Assembly: GCF_037893015.1 (NCBI RefSeq) | Contig: NC_133661.1 | Coordinates: 183,640,674 to 183,704,673, forward strand | DNA: 64,000 nt | Source: Macrotis lagotis | Taxonomy: Eukaryota; Chordata; Mammalia; Peramelemorphia; Peramelidae | Reading direction: 5' to 3' | In this document: piece by piece, positions 45,048-56,275 of the stretch | Position numbering within the stretch: position 1 is the stretch's first letter | Layout of the letters: every line of letters begins with the position of its first letter | Made by a program: the position numbers and the translations under genes | Notes under the pieces: generated by a model | Seen by the model: only the letters and a program-made list of their open reading frames with translations | The model's database searches: none | Told to the model about the DNA's origin: nothing

Positions 45048-45622
45048 CCTCCACAGCACATAGATAGGTGGCTGAATCTCCAGGTTGAGAAGAAGAGATG
45101 TGCAGAGAGCTGTGACACTCCTTTTTGCTTATCATGGACTTGAAACTTTCTTTCCTTTCTCCCAGAAATGAGGTAAAATAGTAATGTGAGACCTTTCCCA
45201 GGATCCTGCCTGAACCACTGTAGGCTTTGAAAATTTTGTTCTGAGTAAGTGCAGTTGATAGTCATAATCTCTCCTTCCTGGCCACTCAGAAACTGAAGAT
45301 TCTGTCCCACTCTCTGTTGACTGCTCACCCCTGTGCAAAAAAAGACAATTTCAGATGCTGAAAACTGGTATTTAGGTCCCTATCCCTTTTAACATTGCTT
45401 CTTTTATCTTCTGCCCCTCACAATACATTCATGAAAATCCCATATGTTTATAACTTAAGTCTTGTCTCTCCCACTTAGTGTTTTAGGGAAATTCCTTTTT
45501 TAAACTCCCCTATGGTGTTTTGGGAAAATGGTGTATCTCCCTTTTCTCAACTCGAGAAATTCCAACTCACATTTTGGCAGAAGACACATGATCACTAATA
45601 AAGTCTTTAGGGACTTTTTCAT
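45048..45622 (-). pseudogene. TRAV: TRAV-like V pseudogene, subgroup 2
   Basis: The leader exon is 45571-45622 (MKKSLKTLLVIMCLLPK), intact and with a GTGAGT donor. The V exon is 45048-45330, 283 bp. VSSQQRVGQNLQFLSGQEG, TINCTYSEQNFQ (first Cys) and LQWFRQDPGKGLTLLFYLIS are in frame. A 2-base deletion in the GRF motif (KERKF, about 45150) then shifts the frame. In the shifted frame KSMISKK, SSLHISSSQPGD and ATYLCAVEA are still readable. It is otherwise well preserved, so inactivation looks recent. The RSS spacer is also wrong. Confidence 0.9.
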
Positions 45623-45961
45623 TCTCTTCCTTGACTTGATCAAGAAGCATTCAGTTCTGAAACAGGGAATAGAAACCAGTACTCAAGTGTCTTTTTCAAA
45701 TCTAAATGTTTTTAGTTCTTTCATTGTATGGGAAAACACAAGGATGCTTCATTCTGGCTGCCCAGCCAATCAGCACTGCAACACTTATACATTACACAAA
45801 ATAGACACATAGATCCTCCAATGTAGACATTTTGCCCATTGTAATACTGCTCCATTTAGGTCAACCATAGAAATTTTAGGGCAATGAGAAAAAGTTCTAG
45901 AGCAAATATTCCTAGCTACTTTGGTTAAAGTATGAAGATTTTAGTAAAATTCTTAGGTTAA
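45623..45961. other. Promoter region of the V pseudogene at 45048
   Basis: No gene seen. It aligns with 18328-18620 and contains the CCAAT box. It ends where an L1 3' fragment is inserted in the 'attcttagg' block. Confidence 0.55.
45766..45772 (-). promoter_or_regulatory. CCAAT box of the V pseudogene at 45048
   Basis: CCAATCA on the plus strand, 144 bp upstream of the leader ATG. Confidence 0.55.
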
Positions 45962-46380
45962 CAACAGGAGTGTGAAACGATCAACTATGATGGATGCAAC
46001 TTCTCTCAGCAGTTCAGAGATCAAGGAAAATCCTGAGAGACCTGCTATGGACAAGAGAAAAATACTATGGAGTTTGAATGAAGAGCAAGGCATACTGTGT
46101 TCACTTCTTTTAAAACTTCTTTTATGCTTTTCCTTTCTTTCTTATTTTTTTCTTTCCCCTTAGTTTTAATTCCTCTTTCACAACTTGATGAATATGGAAA
46201 TATGTTAAACATGATTGTGTGTTACAATTTTTGTCAGATAATTTGCCACCTTGAAGAGGGAAGAAGAAAGGGAGGTTGGTAGAAAAATATGGAACTCATA
46301 AACTTGCAAATGGTGAATGTTGAAAATTACCTTTTCATGCAATTGATAAAATAAAATAAAATTTCAATAAAACTTAAAAA
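45962..46380 (+). mobile_element. L1 3' end, sense, strongly 5'-truncated
   Basis: About 420 bp of L1 3' UTR ('gatcaactatgatggatgca', 'gagcaaggcatactgtgttc') ending in 'aataaaataaaatttcaataaaac' and an A-rich tail. Flanks 'aaaattcttagg' and 'aaattctaagg' look like an imperfect target-site duplication. The ORFs at 45972 and 46097 are chance frames. Confidence 0.8.
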
Positions 46381-47271
46381 AGTTAAATTCTAAGGATATA
46401 AAATCTATTGGAACTTTTGAGGACATGTTGGATGATAAGATAATTGATTTAGAGCTGGAAAGGACATCAAAAATCAACAATCTAATTTTTCCATATTTGG
46501 AAACTGAGTCCTGGATCGATTGTTTGACAAATACTGATATTTCATAATGACATCTCAGAGGGGGCATTTTGTAAAATACTCTGTGACTCTAAATCCAAGC
46601 CTTTTACAATTAGTCAGTAAATATTTATTAAGCATTGCTCTGTGCCATACTAGGACATGGAGCTACAAAAAAAGGCATGCTCTTGAGGGGTATCATGGTA
46701 TAATTGTAGAGACCCTAAACCTGGGCTGGGCTCTTAGAACAACAAATCCATGACTTTGAGATACTTCTTTTGTATCTTGAAGAAGTCATTATGACTTCAT
46801 AATGAAAAGGAAGCCTGGGGAACCCAGGAATAAGGTTTATGTCACTGACCACACTGGACTCTGGGTGAATTTATTTGACTGGGAAGTACTGTCCTGTACA
46901 AGAAAGGTTTATCCTTCTTATTTCCACTGGGAGAATAATTCCCTTTAGGTGAACTGTAATAGTTCCCAAAGACATAGAAAGGAAAAGATCAGATAAGCAG
47001 TTGTTATTAAACCCCAGATAAAGAGACCCAAAGAAAGATGGTGCCAAATGTTTGGGCTTCTCATCTATATCCTCTGACTGTTTCCTACATTCATCCCAGG
47101 AGTATCTAAAAAATGTCTTAGCAAGGGACTATGGTCCAATGGTCTCTCCCTTATTCTCTCCTGCACCTCTACATGCCAACTGTAAGATAAGAGACTTCTT
47201 TTAGGTTAAACAATTTCCTGTCAACTTAAGGTGAGAGAATCTTTTCTATTTAGATCAAAATTTTTCTTTTG

Positions 47272-47420
47272 GACTGGCTAGGTCGCACGGTGGATAGAGT
47301 ATCAGCCCTGGAAACAGGAGGACCTGAGTTCAAATCTGGCCTCAGACACTTAATAATTACCTAGCTGTGTGGCCTTGGGCAAGCCAATTAACCCCATTGC
47401 CTTGAAAAACCTAAAAAAAA
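47272..47420 (+). mobile_element. WSINE1/MAR1-type SINE, sense
   Basis: 'gactggctaggtcgcacggtgg', 'caaatctggcctcagacac', 'accccattgccttgaaaaac'. The 8-bp flank TTCTTTTG (47264-47271) is repeated at 47421-47428. Confidence 0.9.
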
Positions 47421-47627
47421 TTCTTTTGCTTTGCTGGTGTTTTTGTTATTTGTTTAAAATAAATCATATGATGATTAAAAAAATTGAGTCCACTTAATGT
47501 TATAAGTAGTCTGGAAATCAGAGATATGCATTCTCTAAAACAAGAATATGGCCTTTGATGAGAGACTTTGATTTAATTTAATTTCTGTACGGAGTTCAAA
47601 TCATTACTCTAAATTAACACAGGACTA

Positions 47628-47765
47628 AATCTCTAGGGTTACAAATCTACTCCAAATAATTTACTTATGTGAAATCGCTAGGGTTACAAATCTACTCCAA
47701 ATAATTTACTTATGTGAAATCTCTAGGGTTACAAATCTACTCCAAACAATTTACTTATGTGAAGT
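47628..47765. repeat. Three-copy 45-bp tandem repeat
   Basis: The unit 'aaatctctagggttacaaat...' repeats with period 45 (CTAGGGTT at 47633, 47678 and 47723). Copies differ by only one or two bases. Other cassettes have one copy (compare 27435-27500). Confidence 0.92.
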
Positions 47766-47894
47766 CAGAGCACCCTCAAGTGGCTAAATATATTCCACAA
47801 TTGACTAGTTAAGTAATTAATTATATAATTAATAAATTACTTGAAGTTCATTCTTTGATGATTAAAGAATGCTTGGGAGTGATCCAAATGGGTT

Positions 47895-47925
47895 GATATG
47901 GATATGGATATGGATATGGATATGA

Positions 47926-47987
<62 letters not shown>
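47895..47987. repeat. (GATATG)n-(TA)n-(TG)n compound microsatellite
   Basis: About five GATATG hexamers, then TA repeats, then more than 20 TG repeats. The minus-strand ORFs across it, with poly-His/Thr and Ile/Ser runs, are artefacts of the repeat. Confidence 0.95.
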
Positions 47988-47988
<1 letters not shown>

Positions 47989-48530
47989 GGGATAGTACTG
48001 GAAAGTACATACCAGCACACATGCTTATTGTCATAGATGTTATTTTGACTTCCCAGTAGATTAGCTCTATTTGATTCACTGTCCAAATTCTGTTTGGGAT
48101 TTCCTTTCTGAAAGGTTGGAGTACAGATGGCTTTAAGTGTGGAAGAATGTAGTGGGTGAAGAGATTCATGAAATGCTGCAAATGACTGAAAGATAGTAGA
48201 AATTCTGTGGACTTTGAAGAGATGAGAAGTGGTGAAGTAGGGGAAAAGAGTTACAGGGAGAGAAAGTGGAGCCAGTTCTAGGAGGCAATTCACTCCCTTA
48301 TCTCAGTGCTCTTGTTGAGGAAATCCTAGTGACAACTACAACCTATTGAATCTAGTCCTTACCCTGCTCTACAAAATAGGAAGAAATCTGAGGAAAAAGG
48401 GAGTCCATTCAAGGACTTGCTAGCCTGCAGCTTGCTATTTGAAAAGTTTTTACATTATTGTCAAACTACTGCTATGCCATTTTATTTATCGTAAAAGGTT
48501 TTCTTAAAATAAATCAAAAGATCATTATCA

Positions 48531-48547
48531 AAATCAATTAATTGTCA
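48531..48547. repeat. Target-site duplication of the L1, left copy
   Basis: AAATCAATTAATTGTCA, matching 55017-55033 at 16 of 17 positions. Confidence 0.88.
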
Positions 48548-49419
48548 GACTGAGATGATGGAGAGAAGACAGGCACTGTGTTAAGTGCTCCTCTTTCCCC
48601 TCAAAAACAGCATGAAAGAAACCTCTTAACAGAAATTTGATTGACAAAACCCAGAAAGAGAAGCTAGGAGAAGAACACCTACCAAAAAGGTCTGTCTTAG
48701 GGGACCATGGGTCCATGAGAGACAAAAACAGAGGATCAGCATGGGAACAGTAGCTGGGAGAAGCCAGAGGGCCAGTCTTGGCCCTCTGAGAGATTTCAGT
48801 GAGTGGTGAATGTCAGATCCAACTTTAGTTGGAGAGTCTTTGGCCCAGGGGAGAGGAGCTACTGGAGGGTGAGTTCCAGCATAGAGTTTAAGAGCATGCC
48901 TGGAGAACAACCAGCTGGGCCAGGGACCTGAGTTCCATGGTTTCGGTAGAGCCCTTTGTCCAGAACTAACAAGAAACAACCTCCCACCTCCTCCCCCTCA
49001 GGACAAGAGTTAACTCAAAGGAAAGAGATTAACTCCCTCCCCTAGGGCCCAGCCCAGAGTTGAAGGTCAACTTAGACCCTGCTACTGAGGACCTCAAATA
49101 CTTCAGAGAAGGCAGCCAGTGACCCCTACTGGCTGGTTCATGTAAATACTAAGCCAAGTAACAAAGCCTTTAGGATCTTCAAAAACAAATCTCTGAGAGC
49201 CAGCCCCACCCCCAACACAAGATCCTAGAAAGACTAAAAAAGGCCAGAGAAAGGGGAGCCCATGGAGAAATACTTAGAAAAGACAGATTCTAACCCAGAG
49301 AGATCTAGGACTGTTGAGGAGAATATGCACTGATCTCCAGCCCAGAAAAACTTACTTGAAGAAATCAAGAAGGAGTTTAAAATCAACTGGAAAAACTGGG
49401 AAAAGAAACTCAAGAGAAA

Positions 49420-50340
49420 ATGAATACATTGCAAGATAAAATTAACATCTCACAACAAGAAAAAAAATCCTTGGAAAATACAATTGGGCAAATACAAAAT
49501 AAGAATAACTCTCTCAGATCTTCAATTGGGCAAATGCAAAAAGAAAATGATTCTCTCAAATCCTCAATTGGGCAAATGAAAACCTCCTGCAAAAAGTAGA
49601 ACTGACCAATTAGAAAAGGAGTTGCAAAAGATAAATGAAGAAAAATCTTCTTCTTTAAAAAAAGAATGGAATTGGCAGAAACTGATGACTTCATGAGACA
49701 ACATGATTGTGTTAAAGAAAACCAAAAGATTGAAAAAATAGAAGAAAATATAAAATACCTCATCAACAAAACCACTGACTTCGAGAACAGATCAAGATGA
49801 GAGAACCTGAGATTTATAGGCCTTCCTGAAAACATTGAAGAGAAAAAATAGCCTGGACTTAATATTACAGGATTTAGTGATGGAAAATTACCCTGATATC
49901 ATGGAACCAGAGGGCAAAATAGTTACTGAAAGAATACATTGCTCCCCTCCAGAAAGAGAATCTAAAATGAAAATAACAAAGAATGTTGTGGCCAAATTCC
50001 AGAACTATCAGATAAAAGAAAAAATCCTGCAAGAAGTCAGAAAGAAAAAAAATTAAATACCAAGAAGCCACAGTAAGGATTATGCAGGACCTGTTTGCAG
50101 CAACATTAAGCTATCAAAGGACCTGGAATGAGATATTCTGAAGATCAAGGGAGCTTATAATGAAGCCAAGAATTCATTACCTGGCAAATCTGAGCCTTCT
50201 CTTCCAGGGGAAAAGATGGACAATTAATGAAATGGGAGACCTCCAAGATTTCATGATGAAAAGACCAGAGCTAAATGGAAAATTTGGACATCACACAGGA
50301 GGCTCAAGAGACACGAGAAAAGTTTTAAAAAAAAGGTAAA
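49420..50340 (+). pseudogene. L1 ORF1 remnant
   Basis: The coiled-coil part has tandem 14-residue blocks (IGQIQNKNNSLRS, then IGQMQKENDSLKS, then IGQMK) at about 49480-49577. Next come ENIKYLINKTTD-like coding and the RNA-binding core (about 49835-50056: LDLILQDLVMENYPDIMEPE, then AKFQNYQIKEKILQEVRKK). Several stops and frameshifts break it, and the C-terminal part is poorly preserved. Confidence 0.8.
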
Positions 50341-50879
50341 GAAAAACAACTGCTATCCAATGAGATGAAACTGGCTATATGCTATGGACACTCATAACTT
50401 TTCTGTGACTCAGATAGAATGATTTAAAAACAATACATCCTTAAAAAGGGGAACAGTAAGCAGAAAGGAGTATGGAGGGAGATTGAATGAGGTAAAATAT
50501 CATTACATCAAGAGGTGTAAAAGACCCATTGTAATTGAGGGGAAGAAGGGAGGAAATGAGAACCACCTGAATCTTCTTCTCATCAGACTTGGCTTAAAGT
50601 TAACTTAGACACACTTAGTTAAGTTGAGAAACTTATCATACCTTTCAAGCATTAAAAGGGTAAAAGGGGAGGAGGAGACAGGGAGGGGGAGAAAGAAGGG
50701 GAAATAACAGAAAGGGAAGAGGGGGAAAAGGGAGAGAGGAAGGAAAGGGGAAGGCAGTTGATATAAGAGGGCAAAGACACTGAAGGTGGCAGTATTCAGA
50801 AACAAAACACTGGGGAATATGGATAAAGGGAAAAAAGGGGAAACTACAAACAGAAGGAAGATAGCATGGAGGTAAATAA

Positions 50880-53800
50880 AGAGCTCATAATTATAACTTT
50901 GAATGTGAATTGGATGAAATCTCCCTTAAAATGTAAGCAAAAACAGAGTGGATTAAAAACCAGAATCCTACAATATGATGCTTACAAGAAACTCATTTGA
51001 AATAGAGAGATGCATACAGAGTAAAGGTAAAAGGTTGGAGCAAAATATATTTTGATTCAGATGAAGTGAAAAAGGCAGAGGTAGAAATACTTATCTCAGA
51101 CAAAGCAGCTATAAAAATGGATAGCATTAAAAGAGATAAGGAAGGAAACTATATCCTCCTAAAAGATACCATAGACAATAAAATAATTTCATTACTAAAT
51201 ATGCACGCACCCAATGGTACAGCATCCAAATTATTAGAGGAGAAGTTGAAAGAGCTACAGGAAGACATAGACAGCAAATTTCTATTAGTGGGAGACCTCA
51301 ACCTCCTGCTCTCAGATTTAGATAAATGTAATCATAAGATAAACAAGAAGGAAGTTAAGGATGTAAATAGGTTGTTAGAAAACCTAGATATGATAGACCT
51401 ATGGAGGAAATTGAATGGGGATAGAAAGTAATATACTTTCTTTCCTGTAGAGTACATGGCACTTACACAAAAATTGACCATGAACTAGGATAATTGCATA
51501 AAGGCAAAAATAGTAAATAAATCTTTTTCAGATCACAATGCAATAAAAATCATATACAATAATGGGCCAGGGAGATATAGACCCAGAACTAATTGGAAAC
51601 TAAATAACCTCATTTTAAAGAATGAGTGGATCAAGCACGAAATTATAGAAATAATTAATTATTTTATCTTAGATAATGACAATAATGAAACAACACACCA
51701 AAACCTATGGGATACACTCAAGGCGTCTGTCAGGGAATATATTATATCTTTAAATGCTTACATGAATAAATTAGAGAAAGAAGAAATCAATGACCTAAAT
51801 ATGCAACTAAAAAAATTAGAGAAAATGAAAATTAAAACCCCCAATTAAATATCAAATTTGAAATTCTAAAAATTAAAGGAGAAATAATAAAATTGAAAGC
51901 AAGAAAACTGTTGAACTAATAAATAAAACCAAGCACTGGTTTTATGAAAAATCCAATAAAATTGATAAACATCTGGTCAATTTGATTAAAAAAAGAAAGA
52001 AGAAAACCAAATTGCTAGTATCATAAATGAGAAAGGTAAACTCGCCACCAATGAGGAGGAACTTGAAGTAATAATTTAGAGTTATTTTACCCAACTCTAT
52101 GCCAATATATTTGGCAATCTAAGTGAAATGGATGAACATTTATAAAAATATAAATTGGCCTGATTAAATGAAAAGGAAATTAAAAACCTAAATAACCCTA
52201 TCTCAGAAAAAGAAATTCAACAAGCCATTATTGAACAACCTAAGAAAAAAATCTCCAGGGACAGATGGATTCACAAGTAAATTTTAACAAACATTTAAGG
52301 CACAACTGGTTCCAATTCTATATAAACTCTATGAAAAAATAGGGGAAGATGAAACTCTGCTTAACTCTTTCTATGACACCAATATGGTGTTGATACCTAA
52401 ACCAGGAAGAGTTAAAACAGAGAAAGAAAATTATAGACCTATCTCCTTGATGAATATAGATGCAAAAATATTAAGTAAATCTTAGCAAAATGATTACAAG
52501 TTATTACTAGGATAATACATTTTGACCAAGTAGGATTTATTCCAGGAATGCAGGGTTGGTTCAATATGAGGAAAACTGTGAGTATAATTAAATCAACAAC
52601 AAATCTACCAGAAGTTATATGCTTATATCAATAGATGCTGAAAAAGCTTTTGACAAATTACAGCATCCATTCCTATTAAAAACACCAGAGAGTGTAAGAA
52701 TAAATGAACTGTTCCTTAGAATAGTAAGCAGTCTCTCTCTGAAACCATCAACAATCATTATATGCAATGGGGATAGACTTGAGGAATTCCCAAAAAGATC
52801 AGGGGTGAAACAAGGATGCCCATTCACCACTACTGTTTAATACCTCATTAGAAATGTTAGCTTCAGCAATAAGAGAAGAAAAAGAAATTGAAGGAATTAG
52901 AATTGGAAAGGAAGAGGCAAAACTCTCACTCTATGCAGATGACATGATGGTATTCCTAAAGAATCCCAAAAAGTCACCTAAAAACTACTAGAAATAATTA
53001 GCAACTTTAGCAAAGTAGCAGGATGTAAAATAAACCCTCATAAATCCTCAACATTTCTATATATGACTTGGAAGATACAGCAGAAAGAACTAGAAAGAGA
53101 AATCCAATTCAAAGTTACCTCAGAGAATATAAAATACATGGGAGTCTACCTGCCAAGGCAGACTCAAAAACTTTTTGAAAACAATTACAAAACACTTTTC
53201 ACACAAATAAAATCAGATTTAAATACCTGGGTAAACATCAACTGCTCATGGATAGGTCAAGCTAATATAATAAAAATGACAATTCTTCCAAAACTGAAGT
53301 ACCTGTTTAGTGCCCCTACAAATCAAACTTCCAAAAAAGTCACTTTAATGAGTTAGAAAAAGTTGCAAGTAAATTTATATGGAGAAATAAAAAGTCAAAA
53401 ATTTCCAGGGATTCAGTTGAAAAAAGTGCAAAAGAAGGTGACTTAGCCTTACTAGATTTAAAATTATATTATAAAACATCAGTCATCCAAACTGTCTGGT
53501 AATGGCTAAGAAATAGAGTGGTGGATCAGTGGAATAGACTAGGTACGATAGCAGGAAATGAGTATAGTAATCTGCTGTTTGATAAACCCAATGAGTCCAG
53601 CTATTGGGATAAAAATTCTCTCTTCAATAAAAACTGCCAGGAAAACTGGAAGTTAGTATGGAAAAAACATAGATTAGACCCACACCTCTCACCCTATACC
53701 AAGATAAGATCCAAATGGATGCAGGATTTAGACATAAAAAGCAATACTATAAGCAAACTAGAAGATCAAGGACTAGTTTACCTGTCAGATCTATGGAAAG

Positions 53801-54400
53801 GGAAGCAGTTTATGACCAAGGAAGAGATGGAGAACATCATTAAAAACAAACTAGATAATTTTGATTACATTAAATTAAAAAGCTTTTGTGCAGACAAAAC
53901 CACTGTAACCAAGATCAGAAGAAATGTAGTAAATTGGAAAACAATTTTTGCAACTAGTATTTCTGTCAAAGGACTCATTTCTAAAATATGCAGAAAACTG
54001 AGTCAAATTTTCAAAAAACAAGCCATTCCCCAGCTGATAAATTATCAAAGGTTATATAAAGGCAATTTACATCTGAGGAAATCAAAACAATCCATAATCA
54101 TATGAAAAATTGCTCCAAATCTTTACTTATTAAAGAAATGCAAATTAAAGCATCTCTGAGATACTACTTCCCTCCTCTCAGAATGGCCAATATGATAAGA
54201 AAGGACAATGATCAATATTGGAAGGGATACAGGAAATCTGGGACACTAATACATTGTTTGTGGATCTGTGAACTTAGCCAACCTTTCTGGAGATCAATTT
54301 GTGATTATGTCCAAAGGGCAACAAAAATGTGCATGCTCTTTGATCCAGCATTACCACTACTTGGTCTATACCCTGAAGAGCTTATGAAAAAGGGCTAAAA
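50880..54400 (+). pseudogene. L1 ORF2 remnant (endonuclease/reverse transcriptase)
   Basis: Endonuclease part: ILISDKAAIK, LLNMHAPNG and LLVGDLNLLLSDLD (51066-51431), then SFSDHNAIKI-like coding at about 51525. Reverse-transcriptase part: FRPISLM-like (52435), [11 protein letters not shown]-like (52537), [18 protein letters not shown] (52625), SGVKQGCPF (52800) and LYADDMMVF (52930-52956, catalytic YADD). The C-terminal region at 53518-54398 includes HCLWICELSQPFW, with the C-terminal Cys region of L1 type. Frameshifts and stops occur in every domain, so it is inactive. In functional L1s this protein nicks the target and copies RNA at that site. Confidence 0.9.
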
Positions 54401-55016
54401 ACATCACTTGTACAAAAATATTTATAACAGCCCTGTTTGTGGTGGCAAAGAATTGGAAATTAAGTGAATGTCCATGAATTGGGGAATGACTTGACAAACT
54501 GTGGTATATGTATATCATGGAACACTATTGTTCTATTAGAAACCAGGAGGGATGGGAATTCAGGGAAGCCTGGAAGGATTTGCATTGATTGATGCTGAAC
54601 GAGATGAGCAGAACCAGAAAAACATTGTACACCCTAACAGCAAAATGAGGGTGATGATCAACCTTGATAGACTTGCTCATTACATCAGGGCAACAACCAG
54701 GGACAGTTTTGACCTATCTGTGATGGAGAATGCCATCTGTATCCAGAGAAAGAATTATGAACTTTGAAGAAAGACCAAAGACTATTAACTTCAAATTTGA
54801 AAAAAACCCCATTATCTTATTATGTAATTTTACCATCTCATACTTTATTTTTCTTCCTTAAGGATATGATTTCTCTTTCATCACATTCAACTGAGATCAA
54901 TGGAAAAAATGGAAAGTCTAACAGAATGCCTTCTGTGGGTGGTAGGTGGAGGGAAGCAAGAATGGGGTAAAAATTGTAAAACTCAAAATAAATAAAATCT
55001 TTCTAAAAATACAAAA

Positions 55017-55033
55017 AAATCAATTAATAGTCA
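55017..55033. repeat. Target-site duplication of the L1, right copy
   Basis: AAATCAATTAATAGTCA, one mismatch to 48531-48547. Confidence 0.88.
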
Positions 55034-55561
55034 AATTCTGTGACTAAAGGAATCTTAAGGAGGGATGAGTTTTAAGTGTTGCTTAGGGTCTCAGAAGACA
55101 CATGAGAAACATTTCCCATTTTTAAGTATTTTAAGACATATTTGATTTCATATATAAATTGATATAGTAAAGTTTCAGAGCTAACTGCACCCCATGGAAT
55201 CAGGAGTGAACATTTACTTTAGTAATACAGTGGGGTATGGTGTTACATCCTAAACAAAGAAATGTTTCCAATGAAGTTAGCTTTATTAGATCAATCTCTC
55301 CTTAGTGCTAAACCCTAAGATATTCTAAGAGGCTAGACTGAGGAATTAAAGGATAGGACCACTATCAGGTCAATGACTACCACCCACTTTGATCTAGTTC
55401 TGTTCCTTAACATTGTATTATCACTGGGGATACAGACCCTGAAACATTAGATAGGTGACTGATCACAGAATGGAATGAGGCAATTTAAATGAGCACCAGG
55501 AAAATGAGCCTGTGGATGTGCTTTAGGAGGTCATAAATGTGCTCTCTTGAAGGGTCCATTG
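55034..55561. other. Spacer downstream of the V segment at 55601
   Basis: No gene seen. It aligns with 13180-13680 and 28220-28725, phrases 'gagaaacatttcc' and 'ggaatcaggag' included. Confidence 0.55.
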
Positions 55562-55600
55562 GGTTTGTGCACAGCCTGCAGGTGCTTGGGGATCACTGTG
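55562..55600 (-). other. 23-RSS of the V segment at 55601
   Basis: Heptamer CACAGTG (55594-55600), 23-bp spacer, nonamer GCACAAACC (55562-55570). Confidence 0.92.
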
Positions 55601-56123
55601 CCCTCACAGTACAGAGGTAGGTGGCTGAGTCTTCAGGCTGTGCATCAGTGATGTGCAGAGAACTATGGCGCTCCTTTCTCCTGAACATGGATCTTAATCT
55701 TCCATTCTGCTTCTCCCCTGAAGTTAGGTAAAATATGGAAGTTAGGCCCTTCCCAGGATCCTGCCTGAACCACTGCAGCGCTCCATCAGTAGTTTCTGTG
55801 TAGCTGCAGTTGATTGTGGTGGTCTCTCCCTCTTGGATCTTCAGAGACTGAGGACTCTGCTCCACCTTCTGTTGGCAGCTCACCCCTGGGAAGAAAAACA
55901 ATGTTAGACACAGGTCATTGGTCATCAGTATACATTGCCATCATTTATTATCTATCACTTCCACTACATAGTAAGGAAGTCCCATTTGCTCAGCCCTTGT
56001 CTGCTTCTCAGTCTTTTGAGAAATGTCCTCTGACTTTTCCTGTTCCCATTTACAGAAATCTCTCCACTCACAGGCCAGGTGAAGACACAGGATCATTAGG
56101 GAAGCTCTATGGCCTGTCTCCAT
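55601..56123 (-). CDS. TRAV: TRAV-like V segment, subgroup 1, apparently functional
   Basis: The leader exon is 56072-56123 (METGHRASLMILCLHLA) with a GTGAGT donor. After a 186-bp intron the V exon is 55601-55885 (285 bp), following a TTTCTTCCCAG acceptor. Splicing gives AWVSCQQKVEQSPQSLKIQE. The V domain shows TINCSYTETTDG (first Cys, CDR1), LQWFRQDPGKGLTSIFYLTS, NGRLRSM, HSSLHITDAQPED and SATYLCTVRA (second Cys). All frames, splice sites and the RSS are intact. The usual CAV after the second Cys is CTV. It is the best-conserved subgroup-1 copy and the first in transcriptional order within the window. Confidence 0.93.
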
Positions 56124-56268
56124 CTTCCAATAACAGGGTCAGTAAACGGCTAGTTCTAGGCCCTGGGAAATGGATTCTTTAGTCAAAAATGACTTGGTCA
56201 ATTCTAAATGCATCTAGTTTTCTTTTGCACTGTGAACTAGGGTAAGTGTTATCAGTCTGTCTGCTTAG

Positions 56269-56275
56269 CCAATCA
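56269..56275 (-). promoter_or_regulatory. CCAAT box of the V segment at 55601
   Basis: CCAATCA on the plus strand, about 146 bp upstream of the leader ATG. The shared 'tttagtcaaaa' variant of the subgroup-1 block is at about 56175. Confidence 0.6.

Larger units (their letters stand above)
46381..48530. other. Cassette spacer
   Basis: No gene seen. It holds a shortened ancient-repeat block (46590-46700), the AATTAATT landmark (about 47810-47840) and subgroup-1 downstream blocks up to the L1 target site. SINE, tandem-repeat and microsatellite entries are given separately. Confidence 0.55.
48548..55016 (+). mobile_element. L1 element, about full length, inactive
   Basis: A 6.5-kb sense L1 sits between 17-bp target-site duplications. 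The 5' UTR is 48548 to about 49390. ORF1 is about 49420-50340 and is broken by stops. A purine-rich inter-ORF region (50340-50880) follows. ORF2 is about 50880-54400, broken into many frames. The 3' UTR ends at 55016 with an A-rich tail. The element splits the spacer between the V at 45048 and the V at 55601. The empty-site sequence is still readable in other cassettes (compare 39900-39950). Confidence 0.92.

Noticed and set aside
47837-48293. Minus-strand ORFs with long Thr-His and Ile-Ser/Ile-His runs
   Set aside because: They are translations of the (TG)n, (TA)n and (GATATG)n microsatellite and have no other protein features.
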